Shown here piece after piece: positions 26,863 to 37,168 of a DNA stretch of 64,000 bases. Below the pieces are notes generated by a model. That model was not told where the DNA came from and made no database searches. It was given only the letters and a program-made list of their open reading frames with translations. Origin of the DNA: Streptococcus equinus ATCC 9812. GTDB lineage: Bacteria > Bacillota > Bacilli > Lactobacillales > Streptococcaceae. How positions within the stretch are numbered: position 1 is the first letter of the stretch; each line of letters begins with the position of its first letter. Position numbers and translations under genes: made by a program. The stretch is from positions 350,039 through 414,038 of the forward strand of contig NZ_GL698429.1 in the NCBI RefSeq assembly GCF_000187265.1, given 5' to 3'.

Positions 26863-27978
26863 ATGAAATTAGAGAAAAAACATGTTTATTATATAGTGAT
26901 TGCTTTTGCAATTTGTTATGCGATTCAGGCTTACTGGAGCGCTGGTGCATCAATTATTTCTACCATTTTTAAGGCAAGTCACCCCTTTATGATAGGGGCA
27001 GGTATTGCTTATATTGTCAATATTGTGATGAGCCTTTATGAGATGATTTTTACACGCTTGATTAAAAATAAGTATCTACTAAAATTAAAACGTGCAGTTT
27101 CAATGATTTTAGCCTATCTCACTTTTATGCTACTTATTAGCTGGTTATTTTCAATTGTGTTGCCTGACTTGATTGCAAGTATTAATTCTCTTTTGAAAAT
27201 TGATACGAGTGGTTTTTCAAAATTTATCAAGGAAGTCAGTGATAATAAAGCTGTACAAGAGTTTCTTGCTTATTTTGGGTCTTCATCAGACATTACAGCA
27301 ACCTTGTCTGACTACAGTAAACAAATATTGAATCAGGTTTTAGCTGTTCTAACAAATATTTTAACTTCGGTGAGCACCATTGCATCGACTCTGTTAAATG
27401 TCTTCATTAGTTTTGTCTTTTCAATTTATGTGTTGGCAAGTAAGGAGCAGTTGGGACGTCAGTTTAATCTTTTGATTGATTCTTACCTTGGAAAATATGC
27501 TAAAACTGTGCACTATGTTTTGGATATTTTGCATAAGAGATTTCATGGTTTCTTTGTCGGTCAGACTCTAGAGGCGATGATTCTTGGAAGTTTGACAGCT
27601 ATTGGTATGTTCTTATTCAAATTACCATATGCAGCAACAATTGGTATTTTAGTGGCGTTTACGGCATTAATTCCAGTTGTAGGAGCATATATCGGTGTAA
27701 CAATCGGATTTATCCTCATTGCGACACAAGACGTGTCACAGGCGATATTCTTTGTTATTTACTTAGTTGTTCTACAGCAATTTGAAGGAAACATAATTTA
27801 TCCGCGCGTGGTGGGTGGCTCAATTGGATTACCTGGTATGTGGGTGCTGATGGCAATTACCATTGGTGCGTCACTATGGGGAGTTCTAGGAATGCTTGTT
27901 GCAGTACCGTTAGCAGCAAGCTTATATCAAATGATTAAAGATAACGTCGCAAAACGTCAGAAAAATCGACTACAATAA
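26863..27978 (+). CDS. AI-2E family transporter
   Basis: A 371-residue membrane protein of the AI-2E (YhhQ/PerM) family with about eight helices; the C-terminal repeat GILVAFTALIPVVGAYIGVTIGF and the LQQFEGNIIYPRVVGGSIGLPGMWVL signature are diagnostic. Members have been proposed to export autoinducer-2 or to work as Na+/H+ antiporters; substrate undetermined. AAGGAG precedes the ATG. Its 3' hairpin overlaps the radC ribosome site. Confidence 0.88.
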   Translation: MKLEKKHVYYIVIAFAICYAIQAYWSAGASIISTIFKASHPFMIGAGIAYIVNIVMSLYEMIFTRLIKNKYLLKLKRAVSMILAYLTFMLLISWLFSIVLPDLIASINSLLKIDTSGFSKFIKEVSDNKAVQEFLAYFGSSSDITATLSDYSKQILNQVLAVLTNILTSVSTIASTLLNVFISFVFSIYVLASKEQLGRQFNLLIDSYLGKYAKTVHYVLDILHKRFHGFFVGQTLEAMILGSLTAIGMFLFKLPYAATIGILVAFTALIPVVGAYIGVTIGFILIATQDVSQAIFFVIYLVVLQQFEGNIIYPRVVGGSIGLPGMWVLMAITIGASLWGVLGMLVAVPLAASLYQMIKDNVAKRQKNRLQ

Positions 27979-27992
27979 CTAAAAATTAAAGG

Positions 27993-28033
27993 AAATACCT
28001 TCAACTTACGAATAAATAAGTGGAGGTATTTTT
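27993..28033 (+). terminator. Hairpin between the AI-2E gene and radC that includes the radC ribosome site
   Basis: AAATACCT (27993-28000) pairs with AGGTATTT (28024-28031), followed by T's; GGAGG for radC is in the 3' arm. It could terminate transcription and also mask radC translation. Confidence 0.6.
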
Positions 28034-28714
28034 ATGTACACAATTGAGATGAGAGCAGATGCCATGCTACCGCGTGAGCGTTTGCGAGATTTAGGTGCAG
28101 AGCAACTAAGCAATCAGGAATTATTGTCGATTTTATTACGTACGGGAACAAAGACTAGGCCTGTTTTGGAAGTGGCAAATGATATTTTAAAACACATTGA
28201 TAGCTTAGCGGATTTTCAGCATCTATCTTTACAAGAATTGCAAAAAATTAAGGGAATTGGTCACGTGAAGTCCATTGAAATTAAAGCGATGATTGAATTA
28301 GCTAAGCGCATTAGCAAGGCAGAGTACGTCCAAAAAGAGCGTATTATGAGCAGTGAACGTCTAGCTAGAAAGATGATGCTAGAACTTAGTGACCAAAAGC
28401 AAGAGCATCTAGTAGCCATTTACCTAGATACACAAAATCGGATTATCGAGCAACGTACTATTTTTATCGGTTCAGTTCGTCGCTCAATTGCTGAACCACG
28501 TGAAATTTTGTATTATGCTTGTAAAAATATGGCAACTTCAGTGATTATCGTTCATAACCACCCTTCTGGTTCGCCAGAACCTAGCGAAAATGATTTGCGC
28601 TTTACTGAAAAAATAAAGCGTTCATGTGAAGATATTGGACTAATTTGCTTAGATCATATCATAGTAGGCAAATACCAATATTACAGTTTTAGAGAAGAAA
28701 CGGATGTTTTATAA
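28034..28714 (+). CDS. radC: DNA repair protein RadC family (JAMM domain)
   Basis: A 226-residue protein. An N-terminal helix-hairpin-helix region ([22 protein letters not shown], about residues 70-91) is followed by the JAMM metalloprotease-like domain with [15 protein letters not shown] near residues 175-190 holding the metal ligands. Despite the name, a direct repair role is doubtful; in Firmicutes it is linked to competence and mobile DNA. GGAGG is embedded in the preceding hairpin. Single gene facing rex. Confidence 0.93.
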   Translation: MYTIEMRADAMLPRERLRDLGAEQLSNQELLSILLRTGTKTRPVLEVANDILKHIDSLADFQHLSLQELQKIKGIGHVKSIEIKAMIELAKRISKAEYVQKERIMSSERLARKMMLELSDQKQEHLVAIYLDTQNRIIEQRTIFIGSVRRSIAEPREILYYACKNMATSVIIVHNHPSGSPEPSENDLRFTEKIKRSCEDIGLICLDHIIVGKYQYYSFREETDVL

Positions 28715-28722
28715 GCAATAAA

Positions 28723-28749
28723 AAAGCCTGAGGAAAATTCTCAGACTTT
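28723..28749 (-). terminator. Terminator of rex
   Basis: CTGAG/CTCAG stem extended by AAG/CTT with one C-A mismatch; T run on the minus strand. It may also serve radC. Confidence 0.75.
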
Positions 28750-28788
28750 GAAAAAAGTATTTAAATACTAAATTTCTTGAGCAAGGCA

Positions 28789-29430
28789 TTATTGATTTGA
28801 TTGGCTCATAAAATAGAGAAGTGTTTGAAGTTCACTAGTCAAATCAACATATTGAACAATCACATCCTTAGGAACATTAAGGTGTACAGGTGAGAAACTT
28901 AGGATTCCATGGATTCCAGCTTCAACCAAAATATCAGCAACTTCCTGAGCTTTAGTACTTGGTACAGTTAAAATAGCTGTTTCTATCCCAGCTTCCTGAG
29001 CATGTTCTTTAAGAGATGAGATACCATAGATTGGAATACCATCAGAGGTTTGATGTCCAACAATCTCGTTATCATCAGTATCAAATGCCATTGCAATTTG
29101 CATTTTATTACGGTCATGGAAACGGTAATGAAGTAGTGCACGTCCGATATTTCCACATCCTACTAAAAGAACGTTTGTTGTAGAATGGTCATTTAAAATA
29201 TCAGCAAAGAAATTCATTAATTTTTTGACGTCGTAGCCAAAGCCGCGTCGTCCGAGTTCACCAAAATATGAAAAATCTCGACGAACTGTTGCAGAATCAA
29301 TTCCCATAGCATCCGCAATTTGTTTTGAACTTGCTTTTTCAACATTATCAGTATTAAAACGTTTGAAAATACGATAATAAAGCGAGAGTCGCTTTGCTGT
29401 TGCTTTAGGAATAGATTTCTCAGTAGTCAC
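28789..29430 (-). CDS. rex: Redox-sensing transcriptional repressor Rex
   Basis: A 213-residue repressor. The N-terminal winged helix ([17 protein letters not shown] to [32 protein letters not shown]) binds DNA; the Rossmann domain has [14 protein letters not shown] near residues 86-99 and senses NADH/NAD+. It controls fermentation and oxygen-response genes. TTGTGA-N6-AAACAA at 29476-29493 is a partial Rex box, so autoregulation is possible. Monocistronic. Confidence 0.95.
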   Translation of the reverse strand: MTTEKSIPKATAKRLSLYYRIFKRFNTDNVEKASSKQIADAMGIDSATVRRDFSYFGELGRRGFGYDVKKLMNFFADILNDHSTTNVLLVGCGNIGRALLHYRFHDRNKMQIAMAFDTDDNEIVGHQTSDGIPIYGISSLKEHAQEAGIETAILTVPSTKAQEVADILVEAGIHGILSFSPVHLNVPKDVIVQYVDLTSELQTLLYFMSQSNQ

Positions 29431-29510
29431 AATACCATCTCCCTTTTACTTACTACATCTATTGTAACAAAAACTTTGTGAAAATAAAAACAAATTTTTG
29501 AATTAATTAA

Positions 29511-29557
29511 AAAAACAACTCTTAATCTGCCTTGAAGCAGGTAAAGAGTTGCTTTTT
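29511..29557 (-). terminator. Terminator of the prs-desulfurase-DUF1831 genes
   Basis: CAACTCTT pairs with AAGAGTTG, with an inner CTGC/GCAG stem; T's follow on the minus strand. Confidence 0.85.
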
Positions 29558-29559
29558 TA

Positions 29560-29907
29560 TTAAACTTCTTTTTTAGTGAAAATATCACGTTCAACGAGAC
29601 TATCCATCAAGAAGTAGAATTTTTCTTGGAGGATTTTGTTATCTTCAGATTTGAAGATATTAACAAAACGTAGTCCAGATTTATCAGTGATGCTTAATTT
29701 AAATCCTGTTAAATCTTTGTTGATTGTGATTTTCAATGGAAAACCGTCGCCTGAATTTGGAACTTTTTCTAACAAGCGAGTTAATTCGTAATTACCGATA
29801 CGGTTTTGAGTAAAGGTTGTATCACGAAGTGTGTATTTTTTGATGTCATTGCTAATAGCATAGCTGTAAAGACAGTCTTGTAGAGTGATTTCTTTTTCAA
29901 ATGCCAT
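29560..29907 (-). CDS. DUF1831 family protein
   Basis: A 115-residue small cytosolic protein of the DUF1831 family, found in lactobacilli and streptococci next to cysteine desulfurase genes, as here (one base apart). Alternating basic and acidic stretches, no membrane segment, no cysteines at obvious metal sites. The position suggests a part in sulfur transfer; this is inference from linkage. Confidence 0.82.
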   Translation of the reverse strand: MAFEKEITLQDCLYSYAISNDIKKYTLRDTTFTQNRIGNYELTRLLEKVPNSGDGFPLKITINKDLTGFKLSITDKSGLRFVNIFKSEDNKILQEKFYFLMDSLVERDIFTKKEV

Positions 29908-29908
29908 C

Positions 29909-31024
29909 CTAGTTTCCTACGATTTCTTTTAATTTTTGTGCGAGTTCTTGAACTTCTTCGATAGTATTAAGCTCTGAGAAGCTAACGCGGATTGATTCAG
30001 TTAAACGATGAGAGTCGTCACCGTATAGACTTGCCAAAACATGACTTGGATCAACGGTACCAGCAGTACAAGCAGAACCTGTTGAAACGGCAATTCCTTC
30101 TAAGTCAAGACGTGTTAGAAGCATACCATTGTTTTGATTTGGAAAACCAATATTAAGCACATGAGGCATTTTGTTCTCGCTACCGTTGATATAGTAATCT
30201 AGTCCAGAAATACCATTGAGAAAGGCTTGGTTAAGCTCCTCAACATGCTTAAAGTTTTTGTCTTTGTTAGCAACGGCATCAGATAAGGCTTGTGCCATAC
30301 CAACGATACCAATCATATTTTCAGTGCTGGCTCTTCGTTTGTCTTCTTGTTCACCACCGTGGAGCAAGTTATCAAAATGTTGTGGTGTTGAGTAAAGGAT
30401 ACCGACACCTTTTGGTCCATGGAATTTGTGAGCAGAAGCAGAAAGAAAATCAGCTTTAATATCTTCAGGAAAAACATCGGTTTTTCCGATAGCTTGAACA
30501 GCATCAACGTGGAAAGCAGCCTGGTGATTTTGAAGGAGTTCACCAATTTCTTTAACTGGAAGTATATCACCAGTTTCATTGTTTGCAAACATTGTGCTGA
30601 CTAAGGTGGTATCATCACGCAAAGCATCAGTAACTTGTTTAGCAGTAATTTGGTTATTTTCAGGTTTCAAATAAGTGACTTCAAAACCAAAGCGTTTTTC
30701 CAAGTACTCCATTGTAAGAAGAACTGAATGGTGTTCAATAGAAGTTGTAATAATGTGCTTACCTTTAGCTTGGTTAGCAAGGGCATAACCTTTGATAGCT
30801 GTGTTGTTGCTTTCAGTAGCACCTGATGTAAAGATAATGCGGCGTGGGTCAGTTTTTAAAGCTGAGGCAATGGTTTGGCGAGCTGAACGAAGACGCTGAT
30901 TAGCGCGACGCCCAATGCCATGAATGCTTGATGGGTTACCAAAGTCATTCTTCATAATTTCTGTCATTGCATCAATAACAGAAGGGGTGAGAGGGGTAGT
31001 TGCAGCATTATCAAGATATATCAT
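29909..31024 (-). CDS. Cysteine desulfurase (NifS/IscS-like)
   Basis: A 371-residue class V PLP enzyme that removes sulfur from cysteine for thiolation or Fe-S assembly. The PLP lysine is K200 in SASAHKFHGPKG; the persulfide cysteine is C319 in STGSACTAGT, a long-loop position as in group I desulfurases. N-terminus MIYLDNAATTP is typical. It lies between prs and DUF1831, all on the minus strand and close together (7 bases from prs), suggesting one transcript. In streptococci such an enzyme often supplies sulfur for tRNA thiolation by MnmA, not seen here. Confidence 0.92.
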   Translation of the reverse strand: MIYLDNAATTPLTPSVIDAMTEIMKNDFGNPSSIHGIGRRANQRLRSARQTIASALKTDPRRIIFTSGATESNNTAIKGYALANQAKGKHIITTSIEHHSVLLTMEYLEKRFGFEVTYLKPENNQITAKQVTDALRDDTTLVSTMFANNETGDILPVKEIGELLQNHQAAFHVDAVQAIGKTDVFPEDIKADFLSASAHKFHGPKGVGILYSTPQHFDNLLHGGEQEDKRRASTENMIGIVGMAQALSDAVANKDKNFKHVEELNQAFLNGISGLDYYINGSENKMPHVLNIGFPNQNNGMLLTRLDLEGIAVSTGSACTAGTVDPSHVLASLYGDDSHRLTESIRVSFSELNTIEEVQELAQKLKEIVGN

Positions 31025-31031
31025 TTATTAT

Positions 31032-32003
31032 TTAGTCCTTTTTAGCGTTATATGAGAATAGTGGGCTGAGCGGAGCTTTTTCGTGGATACGAGTAATCGC
31101 ATCAGCAATCAATTGGCTTGCAGAAAGATATTTGATATTTTTTGGCAACCGTTCTTTAGTATCGACAGAGTCAGTTACTAAGATTTCCTTGATAGGAGCA
31201 GCATCAAGACTGTCAGCGGCAGCGCCAGCAAATAGACCATGGCTTGCTGCTGCATAGATTTCTGTTGCGCCACCACGTTCAACGATTTTAGCTGCCTCAG
31301 CAAATGTTTTACCAGTGTTTAAGATGTCATCGATAAGGATTGCTTTTTTACCAGCAACATCACCGATGATGTAACCTTCTTCACGGTGTGAATCATCTTC
31401 AGCGTAGTCGATGATAGCGATTGGTGAATCAAGAGTTTGAGCCAAGTTACGAGCACGTTTGATTCCAGAGTTTTTAGGGCTGACAACAACAACGTCTTCA
31501 CCTTTCAAACCTTGTTCAAAGTAGTATTTAGCAAACAATGGAACAGTAAAGAGGTTATCAACTGGGACATCAAAGAAACCTTGTACTTGAACAGCGTGAA
31601 GGTCAAGGATTAAAAGACGGTCAACACCAGCTTTAACTAGCATGTTTGCAACAAGTTTAGCTGTGATTGGTTCACGTGAAGCAGCGATGCGGTCTTGGCG
31701 TGAGTATCCAAAGTATGGGATAACGACATTGACACTGTGTGCGCTGGCACGTTTACAAGCGTCTACCATAATTAATAGTTCCCAAAGGTTATCATTAACA
31801 GGGTAGCTAGTTGATTGGATGATGTAGATATCATCTCCACGAACTGTTTCTTCGATGTTAATCATGATTTCGCCGTCTGAAAACTTGCGTGTTGATACTT
31901 TTCCAAGAGGGACACCTAAAATATCCGCAATTTTTTGTGCAATCTCTACGTTAGAAGATAGAGAAAAAAGCTTGAACTGTTTGTCGGCGTAAAGTTCTGC
32001 CAT
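31032..32003 (-). CDS. prs: Ribose-phosphate pyrophosphokinase
   Basis: A 323-residue enzyme that makes PRPP from ribose 5-phosphate and ATP for nucleotide, histidine and tryptophan synthesis. [14 protein letters not shown], the ATP-binding [25 protein letters not shown] and the PRPP-binding [15 protein letters not shown] are present. [14 protein letters not shown] departs from the common VVSPDxGG, as in the second prs paralogue that many streptococci keep. AAAGGAG lies upstream. It neighbours relQ, which also draws on the purine pool. Confidence 0.93.
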   Translation of the reverse strand: MAELYADKQFKLFSLSSNVEIAQKIADILGVPLGKVSTRKFSDGEIMINIEETVRGDDIYIIQSTSYPVNDNLWELLIMVDACKRASAHSVNVVIPYFGYSRQDRIAASREPITAKLVANMLVKAGVDRLLILDLHAVQVQGFFDVPVDNLFTVPLFAKYYFEQGLKGEDVVVVSPKNSGIKRARNLAQTLDSPIAIIDYAEDDSHREEGYIIGDVAGKKAILIDDILNTGKTFAEAAKIVERGGATEIYAAASHGLFAGAAADSLDAAPIKEILVTDSVDTKERLPKNIKYLSASQLIADAITRIHEKAPLSPLFSYNAKKD

Positions 32004-32087
32004 GATATAAATAAACTCCTTTAAAATTAATACTTATATTTTACCAAAAAAAACGAAATAATTCAGCATTTTTAAGGAAAAGCGTGT

Positions 32088-32657
32088 TTAATTTCGCTTA
32101 AGTGTTGCACTAAAGCGAGCGACCTTGCTTTTAGCATACTTGAAATCAATGTCATGCTGAGCTAGGAAGTCATCAAAGTCTTTTTTGCCTTTTTTGGCAT
32201 TTTCAACTTCGAGTTCAAGTTCATAGTCCTTGATATCAGCGTATTGGTTGCTATCAAGTGCCATAAGACCAATGTTTGTCATCGTTTCTCGGCGTATTGT
32301 TGTAAGACTACCGAAGTTTTTTAAGCTTGATAATTTTACACCGTTTTCTTCAATAAGCTTAAGAAAGTCAACGTCAGGAAATTTTCCAGACTTAATAATA
32401 CTTTTTGCTTCTTCGACACTTAAATCATAGTTGTATTCTAAATTTCCAACTTCTTTTGGAATTTTTAGGGTGATTTCAGCACGATTTGGCAATGTCCGGA
32501 TACGAAGTGACATGCGGTGCCCCTTCATGTCAAAATTATCTGAATCAAAGTAATAGTTAGTCTGAGTTACAGGCGTAACATGAGACAGTTGACTGTTGAG
32601 ACGATTGAACTCGTCTTTAGTGAGTAACGTTTTGTACTCAATTTCAAGGTGTGTCAT
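32088..32657 (-). CDS. CYTH domain protein
   Basis: A 189-residue protein of the CYTH/triphosphate tunnel metalloenzyme superfamily. The EIEYK motif (residues 5-9) that begins the tunnel is intact, followed by alternating charged strands (MSLRIRTLPNRAEITLKIPK and YELELEVENAKKGKKDFDDF). Members hydrolyse inorganic triphosphate or nucleoside triphosphates or make cAMP; the activity here is not determined. It is divergently transcribed from relQ, as in other streptococci. Confidence 0.87.
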   Translation of the reverse strand: MTHLEIEYKTLLTKDEFNRLNSQLSHVTPVTQTNYYFDSDNFDMKGHRMSLRIRTLPNRAEITLKIPKEVGNLEYNYDLSVEEAKSIIKSGKFPDVDFLKLIEENGVKLSSLKNFGSLTTIRRETMTNIGLMALDSNQYADIKDYELELEVENAKKGKKDFDDFLAQHDIDFKYAKSKVARFSATLKRN

Positions 32658-32691
32658 AAAAAATTTTTCCTTTTTTCACCATTAGGTTTTA

Positions 32692-32700
32692 TGTTATAAT
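32692..32700 (+). promoter_or_regulatory. Extended -10 promoter for relQ
   Basis: TGTTATAAT about 95 bases before the relQ start. Confidence 0.45.
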
Positions 32701-32794
32701 AAGTTCGTTATATTAATTCTATACAAAAGTCAATTTTTTGACAAGGATTGGTTATGTCATCGTGACAAGCCCATCCCATTAGGAAGGAAATGTG

Positions 32795-33460
32795 ATGGAC
32801 TGGGAAAAATTTTTAGATCCTTATGTACAAACAGTTGGGGAGTTGAAGATTAAACTTCGCGGAATTCGTAAGCAATTTCGTAAACAAAATCGACATTCAC
32901 CAATTGAATTTGTAACTGGTCGCGTAAAATCTGTTGAGAGTATCAAGGAAAAAATGGTACTGCGCGGAATTAAGCCAGAAAATATTGAACAAGATTTGCA
33001 AGATATAGCAGGTCTGCGTATTATGGTTCAATTTGTTGATGACGTTGATGAAGTTTTAACGCTTTTGCGTAGTCGACGAGATATGAAAATCGTTCAAGAA
33101 CGTGATTATATCACCCACATGAAAGCAAGTGGATATCGTTCTTATCATGTGATTATCGAATATCCTGTTGACACAATTGATGGTCAAAAAGTGGTTCTAG
33201 CTGAGATTCAAATTAGAACGCTCGCGATGAACTTCTGGGCAACAATCGAACATTCATTGAACTATAAATATAAAGGCGAGTTTCCAGATAAGATTAAAAA
33301 ACGTTTGGAAACAACAGCAAAAATCGCTCTTGAGTTAGATGAAGAAATGCGAAAAATTCGCGAGGATATTAGGGAAGCACAGCTTTTATTTGATCCCGCA
33401 AGTCGGAAATTAAATGATGGTGTAGGAAATAGTGATGACACAGACGAATATTACAGATAA
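32795..33460 (+). CDS. relQ: Small alarmone synthetase RelQ (GTP pyrophosphokinase)
   Basis: A 221-residue single-domain (p)ppGpp synthetase. It lacks the hydrolase and regulatory domains of long RelA/SpoT proteins. The synthetase core includes [32 protein letters not shown] and [13 protein letters not shown], then [29 protein letters not shown] 32795 follows AGGAAGGAAA; an overlapping GTG one codon earlier is less likely. The 3' end overlaps nadK by 26 bases. Order relQ-nadK-rluD-pta is conserved in streptococci. Confidence 0.93.
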   Translation: MDWEKFLDPYVQTVGELKIKLRGIRKQFRKQNRHSPIEFVTGRVKSVESIKEKMVLRGIKPENIEQDLQDIAGLRIMVQFVDDVDEVLTLLRSRRDMKIVQERDYITHMKASGYRSYHVIIEYPVDTIDGQKVVLAEIQIRTLAMNFWATIEHSLNYKYKGEFPDKIKKRLETTAKIALELDEEMRKIREDIREAQLLFDPASRKLNDGVGNSDDTDEYYR

Positions 33461-34271
33461 GGCGACGCGTGTCGCTATCATAGCAAACGGGAAATATCAG
33501 AGTAGACGAGTAGCTTCAAAGTTATTTGCAGCTTTCAAAGAAGATAAGGATTTTTATTTATCTAAGAAAGATCCAGATATTGTCATTTCCATTGGTGGTG
33601 ATGGCATGCTTTTATCTGCTTTTCATACTTATGAGAAGATTCTTGATAAAGTTCGTTTTGTAGGAATTCATACAGGCCATCTTGGTTTTTACACTGATTA
33701 TCGAGATTTTGAAGTTGAAAAGTTGATAGAGAATTTGCGTGCTGATAAGGGGAGAAAGGCTTCTTATCCGGTTTTACGTGCTAAGATAACACTGGATGAT
33801 GGACGTGTTATCAAGGCACGCGCGCTTAATGAAGTAGCCATTAAACGTATTGAAAAGACAATGGTTGCTGATGTGATTATTGATAAAGTAAAATTAGAAC
33901 GTTTCCGTGGTGATGGTATTTCGGTATCAACGCCAACAGGCAGTACAGCTTATAATAAATCTTTGGGCGGAGCTATTTTGCATCCAACGATGGAAGCAAT
34001 GCAATTGACCGAGATTTCTAGCTTGAACAATCGCGTTTATCGTACCTTAGGATCTTCAGTGATTGTTCCTAAAAAGGATAAAATTGAAATTGTTCCTAAG
34101 CGCCAAGGCATTTATACTGTGTCAATCGATAACAAGACGATGCATTATAAAAATGTGTCGAAAATTGAATATTACATTGACAATAAAAAAATTAGTTTTG
34201 TGGCAACTCCCTTCCATACAAGTTTTTGGGAGCGCGTGAGAGATGCCTTTATAGGAGAAGTAGATTCGTGA
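33435..34271 (+). CDS. nadK: NAD kinase
   Basis: A 278-residue kinase that phosphorylates NAD to NADP. The GGDG motif at residues 54-57 ([12 protein letters not shown]) and the NEVAIKRIE and [20 protein letters not shown] segments are diagnostic. ATG 33435 lies inside the end of relQ, with GTAGGAAA upstream, so the two are coupled. The stop overlaps the rluD start codon. Confidence 0.93.
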   Translation: MTQTNITDKATRVAIIANGKYQSRRVASKLFAAFKEDKDFYLSKKDPDIVISIGGDGMLLSAFHTYEKILDKVRFVGIHTGHLGFYTDYRDFEVEKLIENLRADKGRKASYPVLRAKITLDDGRVIKARALNEVAIKRIEKTMVADVIIDKVKLERFRGDGISVSTPTGSTAYNKSLGGAILHPTMEAMQLTEISSLNNRVYRTLGSSVIVPKKDKIEIVPKRQGIYTVSIDNKTMHYKNVSKIEYYIDNKKISFVATPFHTSFWERVRDAFIGEVDS

Positions 34272-35158
34272 GATTTGATTTTGTTGCGGACCGACGAACA
34301 AAAGTAAAAACATTTTTAAAGGGACATGATGTCTCAAAAGGCTTACTTGCAAAAGTAAAGTTTAAAGGTGGAAATATTTGGGTAAATGGCGTTGAGCAAA
34401 ATGCCATTTATTTATTGGATGAGGGAGATGTTGTAACGATTGAAATCCCTGATGAGCAAGAACATGAGACTTTGATTCCAGTCAAACATGATTTGAATAT
34501 TGCTTATGAAGATGAGCATTTCTTGATTTTGAATAAGCCATATGGCTATGCCAGCATTCCAAGTATTTTACACTCAAATACCATTGCTAACTTTGTAAAA
34601 AATTACTATCTTGAGCAGAATTATCCTAACAAACAAGTTCATATTGTGACGCGTTTGGACAAGAATACAAGTGGTTTGATGCTCTTTGCTAAACACGGTT
34701 ATGCACATGCAAGGCTTGATAAACAACTGCAAAATAAAACAATTGAAAAGCGGTACTATGCCTTGGTTTCTGGACAAGGTGATCTGGCAGACGAGGGCGA
34801 AATTATTGCACCGATTGCTCGAGATGAAGATAGCATTATCACACGTCGTGTGCACCCTTCAGGAAAATATGCTCACACAAGTTATAAAGTTGTTGAGAAA
34901 TTTGGTGATGTAGCTCTAGTAGATATTCGTTTACATACTGGACGTACACACCAAATTCGAGTACATTTTTCTCATATTGGTTTCCCACTTTTGGGGGATG
35001 ATTTGTATGGCGGTCGTATGGATCTTGGTATTACTCGCCAGGCACTTCATTGCCATTATCTACGTTTTGTTAACCCTTACACAAATGAAGAGATAATTCA
35101 GAGCACAAACTTGACAGATGACTTTGATAGCGTTATCATTGAGCTACAAAACAATTAG
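34268..35158 (+). CDS. rluD: RluA/RluD family pseudouridine synthase
   Basis: A 296-residue pseudouridine synthase. An N-terminal S4-like RNA-binding part ([32 protein letters not shown]) precedes the catalytic domain; the active aspartate is in [13 protein letters not shown], with [24 protein letters not shown] behind it. Threonine replaces histidine in the usual HRLD. I chose GTG 34268, overlapping the nadK stop (GTGA), with TAGGAG 10 bases upstream. Which RNA uridines are modified is unknown; the symbol is by family. Confidence 0.88.
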   Translation: MRFDFVADRRTKVKTFLKGHDVSKGLLAKVKFKGGNIWVNGVEQNAIYLLDEGDVVTIEIPDEQEHETLIPVKHDLNIAYEDEHFLILNKPYGYASIPSILHSNTIANFVKNYYLEQNYPNKQVHIVTRLDKNTSGLMLFAKHGYAHARLDKQLQNKTIEKRYYALVSGQGDLADEGEIIAPIARDEDSIITRRVHPSGKYAHTSYKVVEKFGDVALVDIRLHTGRTHQIRVHFSHIGFPLLGDDLYGGRMDLGITRQALHCHYLRFVNPYTNEEIIQSTNLTDDFDSVIIELQNN

Positions 35159-35175
35159 ATGGAAGGTTGATTTAT

Positions 35176-36171
35176 ATGGGAATTCGATCTTTATTTGGTA
35201 GCTTGAGGGAAAAAATTATTGGTAAAAACCTTAAAATTGTTTTTCCTGAAGGAAATGACGAACGTGTTCTTCGTGCCGCCGCTCGTTTGAAATTTGAAGG
35301 GTTGATTGAACCGATTATTCTCGGTGATGCTACAGAAGTTCGAGAGTTATTGACTAAGTTTGGTTTTGCTGATCAAAATTATATTGTCATCAATCCCCAA
35401 AATTACGATAAACTTGATGAAATGAAAGAAGTTTTTCTTGAAATTCGTAAAGGAAAAGCTACTCCAGAAGATGTAGATCGTTTATTGAAAGACGTTAACT
35501 ATTTTGGTGTAATGCTTGTTAAGTTAGGTTTGGCTGATGGTATGGTTTCGGGAGCTATTCATTCGACAGCTGATACTGTCCGTCCAGCGCTTCAAATCAT
35601 TAAAACAAAACCTGGCATTTCTAGAACATCTGGTGTTTTCTTGATGAATCGTGAAAGCACTGATCACCGTTTGATTTTTGCTGACTGTGCTATCAATATT
35701 AATCCGAATGCTCAGGAATTATCTGAAATTGCTTTAAACACGGCTGAAACAGCTAGAATTTTTGATATTGATCCTAAAATTGCCATGTTGAGTTTTTCAA
35801 CTAAAGGAAGTGCAAACGCTCCTGAAGTTGAAAAAGTTCGTGAAGCAACTCAGTTGGCAAAAGGACGTCAGCCTGAATTAGCTATCGATGGTGAATTGCA
35901 ATTTGATGCGGCATTTGTACCAAGAACAGCAGCAGTTAAAGCACCAGATAGTAAAGTGGCTGGGCAAGCAAACGTCTTTATCTTCCCAGACCTTCAGTCA
36001 GGAAATATTGGGTATAAGATTGCACAACGTCTTGGTATGTTTGAAGCAATCGGTCCAATTCTTCAAGGACTTAACAAACCTGTGAATGATTTGTCACGTG
36101 GTTCAAGTGCTGAAGATATTTATAAATTAGCAATTATTACAGCAGCACAAGCTGTAGATGATATGGAATAA
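35176..36171 (+). CDS. pta: Phosphate acetyltransferase
   Basis: A 331-residue enzyme interconverting acetyl-CoA and acetyl phosphate; with acetate kinase (not here) it yields ATP from pyruvate. The short single-domain form has KIVFPEGNDERVLRAA at the start, DGMVSGAIHSTADTVRPALQ, the SFSTKGSA segment and NVFIFPDLQSGNIGYKIAQR. ATG 35176 follows GGAAGG by 9 bases; the in-frame TTG at 35167 is too close to that site. Last of the relQ-nadK-rluD-pta cluster. Confidence 0.94.
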   Translation: MGIRSLFGSLREKIIGKNLKIVFPEGNDERVLRAAARLKFEGLIEPIILGDATEVRELLTKFGFADQNYIVINPQNYDKLDEMKEVFLEIRKGKATPEDVDRLLKDVNYFGVMLVKLGLADGMVSGAIHSTADTVRPALQIIKTKPGISRTSGVFLMNRESTDHRLIFADCAININPNAQELSEIALNTAETARIFDIDPKIAMLSFSTKGSANAPEVEKVREATQLAKGRQPELAIDGELQFDAAFVPRTAAVKAPDSKVAGQANVFIFPDLQSGNIGYKIAQRLGMFEAIGPILQGLNKPVNDLSRGSSAEDIYKLAIITAAQAVDDME

Positions 36172-36178
36172 AGAAAAA

Positions 36179-36210
36179 TCAGTTGGGTAGCCGTCAACTG
36201 ACTTTCTTAT
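36179..36210 (+). terminator. Terminator of the relQ-pta cluster
   Basis: TCAGTTG (36179-36185) with CAACTGA (36195-36201), then a short T-rich run. Confidence 0.65.
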
Positions 36211-36234
36211 ATAACGTTTTAGAAAGAGAATAAA

Positions 36235-36990
36235 ATGACAAAAATTGCATTAGTAACAGGAGCTTCTGCTGGTTTTGGTAAAGCTATTGTTAAAAAGTTA
36301 GTATTAGATGGCTATCGTGTTATTACTAGCGCTCGTCGTTTGGAAAAATTGCAGAGCTTACAAACTGAATTCGGTGAAGACAAAGTTTATCCGCTACAAA
36401 TGGATGTTTCACAGACTGACTTGATTGACCAAGCTTTAGCAAGTCTACCAGAAGACTGGAAGCAGATTGACCTTTTAGTCAATAATGCTGGGTTAGCGCT
36501 TGGTTTAGATAAGACATATGAGGCAGATATTTCAGACTGGATGACGATGATTAATACAAATATCGTAGGTCTTGTTTATTTGACGCGCCAAATTTTGCCA
36601 AGCATGGTTAAGCGTAATTCAGGTATGATTATCAATCTTGGTTCAACAGCTGGAACAATCCCATACCCTGGTGCGAATATTTATGGTGCTTCAAAAGCTT
36701 TTGTGAAGCAATTCTCCCTAAATTTGCGAGCTGACCTTGCTGGTACTAAGATTCGTGTGACAAATATCGAACCAGGGCTTTGCGAAGGCACAGAGTTTTC
36801 GAACGTACGCTTTAAAGGCGATGATGAACGTGCTGAAAAACTTTACGAAGGAGCACATGCCATTACGCCAGAAGATATCGCAAACACCGTCTCATGGGTG
36901 GCTAGCCAACCAGAACACGTTAATTTCAACCGCATTGAAATGATGCCAGTGTCTCAAACCTACGGAGCACAGCCAGTTTATCGCGATTAA
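36235..36990 (+). CDS. Short-chain dehydrogenase/reductase (YdfG-like)
   Basis: A 251-residue classical SDR. TGASAGFG (residues 8-15) binds the cofactor; the arginine in SARRLEKL favours NADP. LVNNAG and the catalytic YGASK with the upstream serine in NLGSTAG are intact. The whole sequence resembles YdfG-type enzymes acting on serine, allo-threonine or 3-hydroxy acids; the substrate is inferred. AGAAAGAG precedes the ATG. Monocistronic with a terminator 15 bases after the stop. Confidence 0.87.
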   Translation: MTKIALVTGASAGFGKAIVKKLVLDGYRVITSARRLEKLQSLQTEFGEDKVYPLQMDVSQTDLIDQALASLPEDWKQIDLLVNNAGLALGLDKTYEADISDWMTMINTNIVGLVYLTRQILPSMVKRNSGMIINLGSTAGTIPYPGANIYGASKAFVKQFSLNLRADLAGTKIRVTNIEPGLCEGTEFSNVRFKGDDERAEKLYEGAHAITPEDIANTVSWVASQPEHVNFNRIEMMPVSQTYGAQPVYRD

Positions 36991-37004
36991 TTTTTATATG
37001 AGTT

Positions 37005-37028
37005 AAAGAGCCAAAAGGTTCTTTTTTT
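37005..37028 (+). terminator. Terminator of the SDR gene
   Basis: AAAGAGCC, loop AAAA, GGTTCTTT and T's. Confidence 0.85.
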
Positions 37029-37168
37029 AGTTTTATGAAATTTTGAAAAAGCATGAAAATAAGACTTGAAAATAGAAGAGAAAAGTATTACTTTTTCATA
37101 AGATATAACTATCGTTTTTAAAAAGTTCTTAGTAAAATAGAGAAAATAAGATTGAAGAGGGTATTGCT

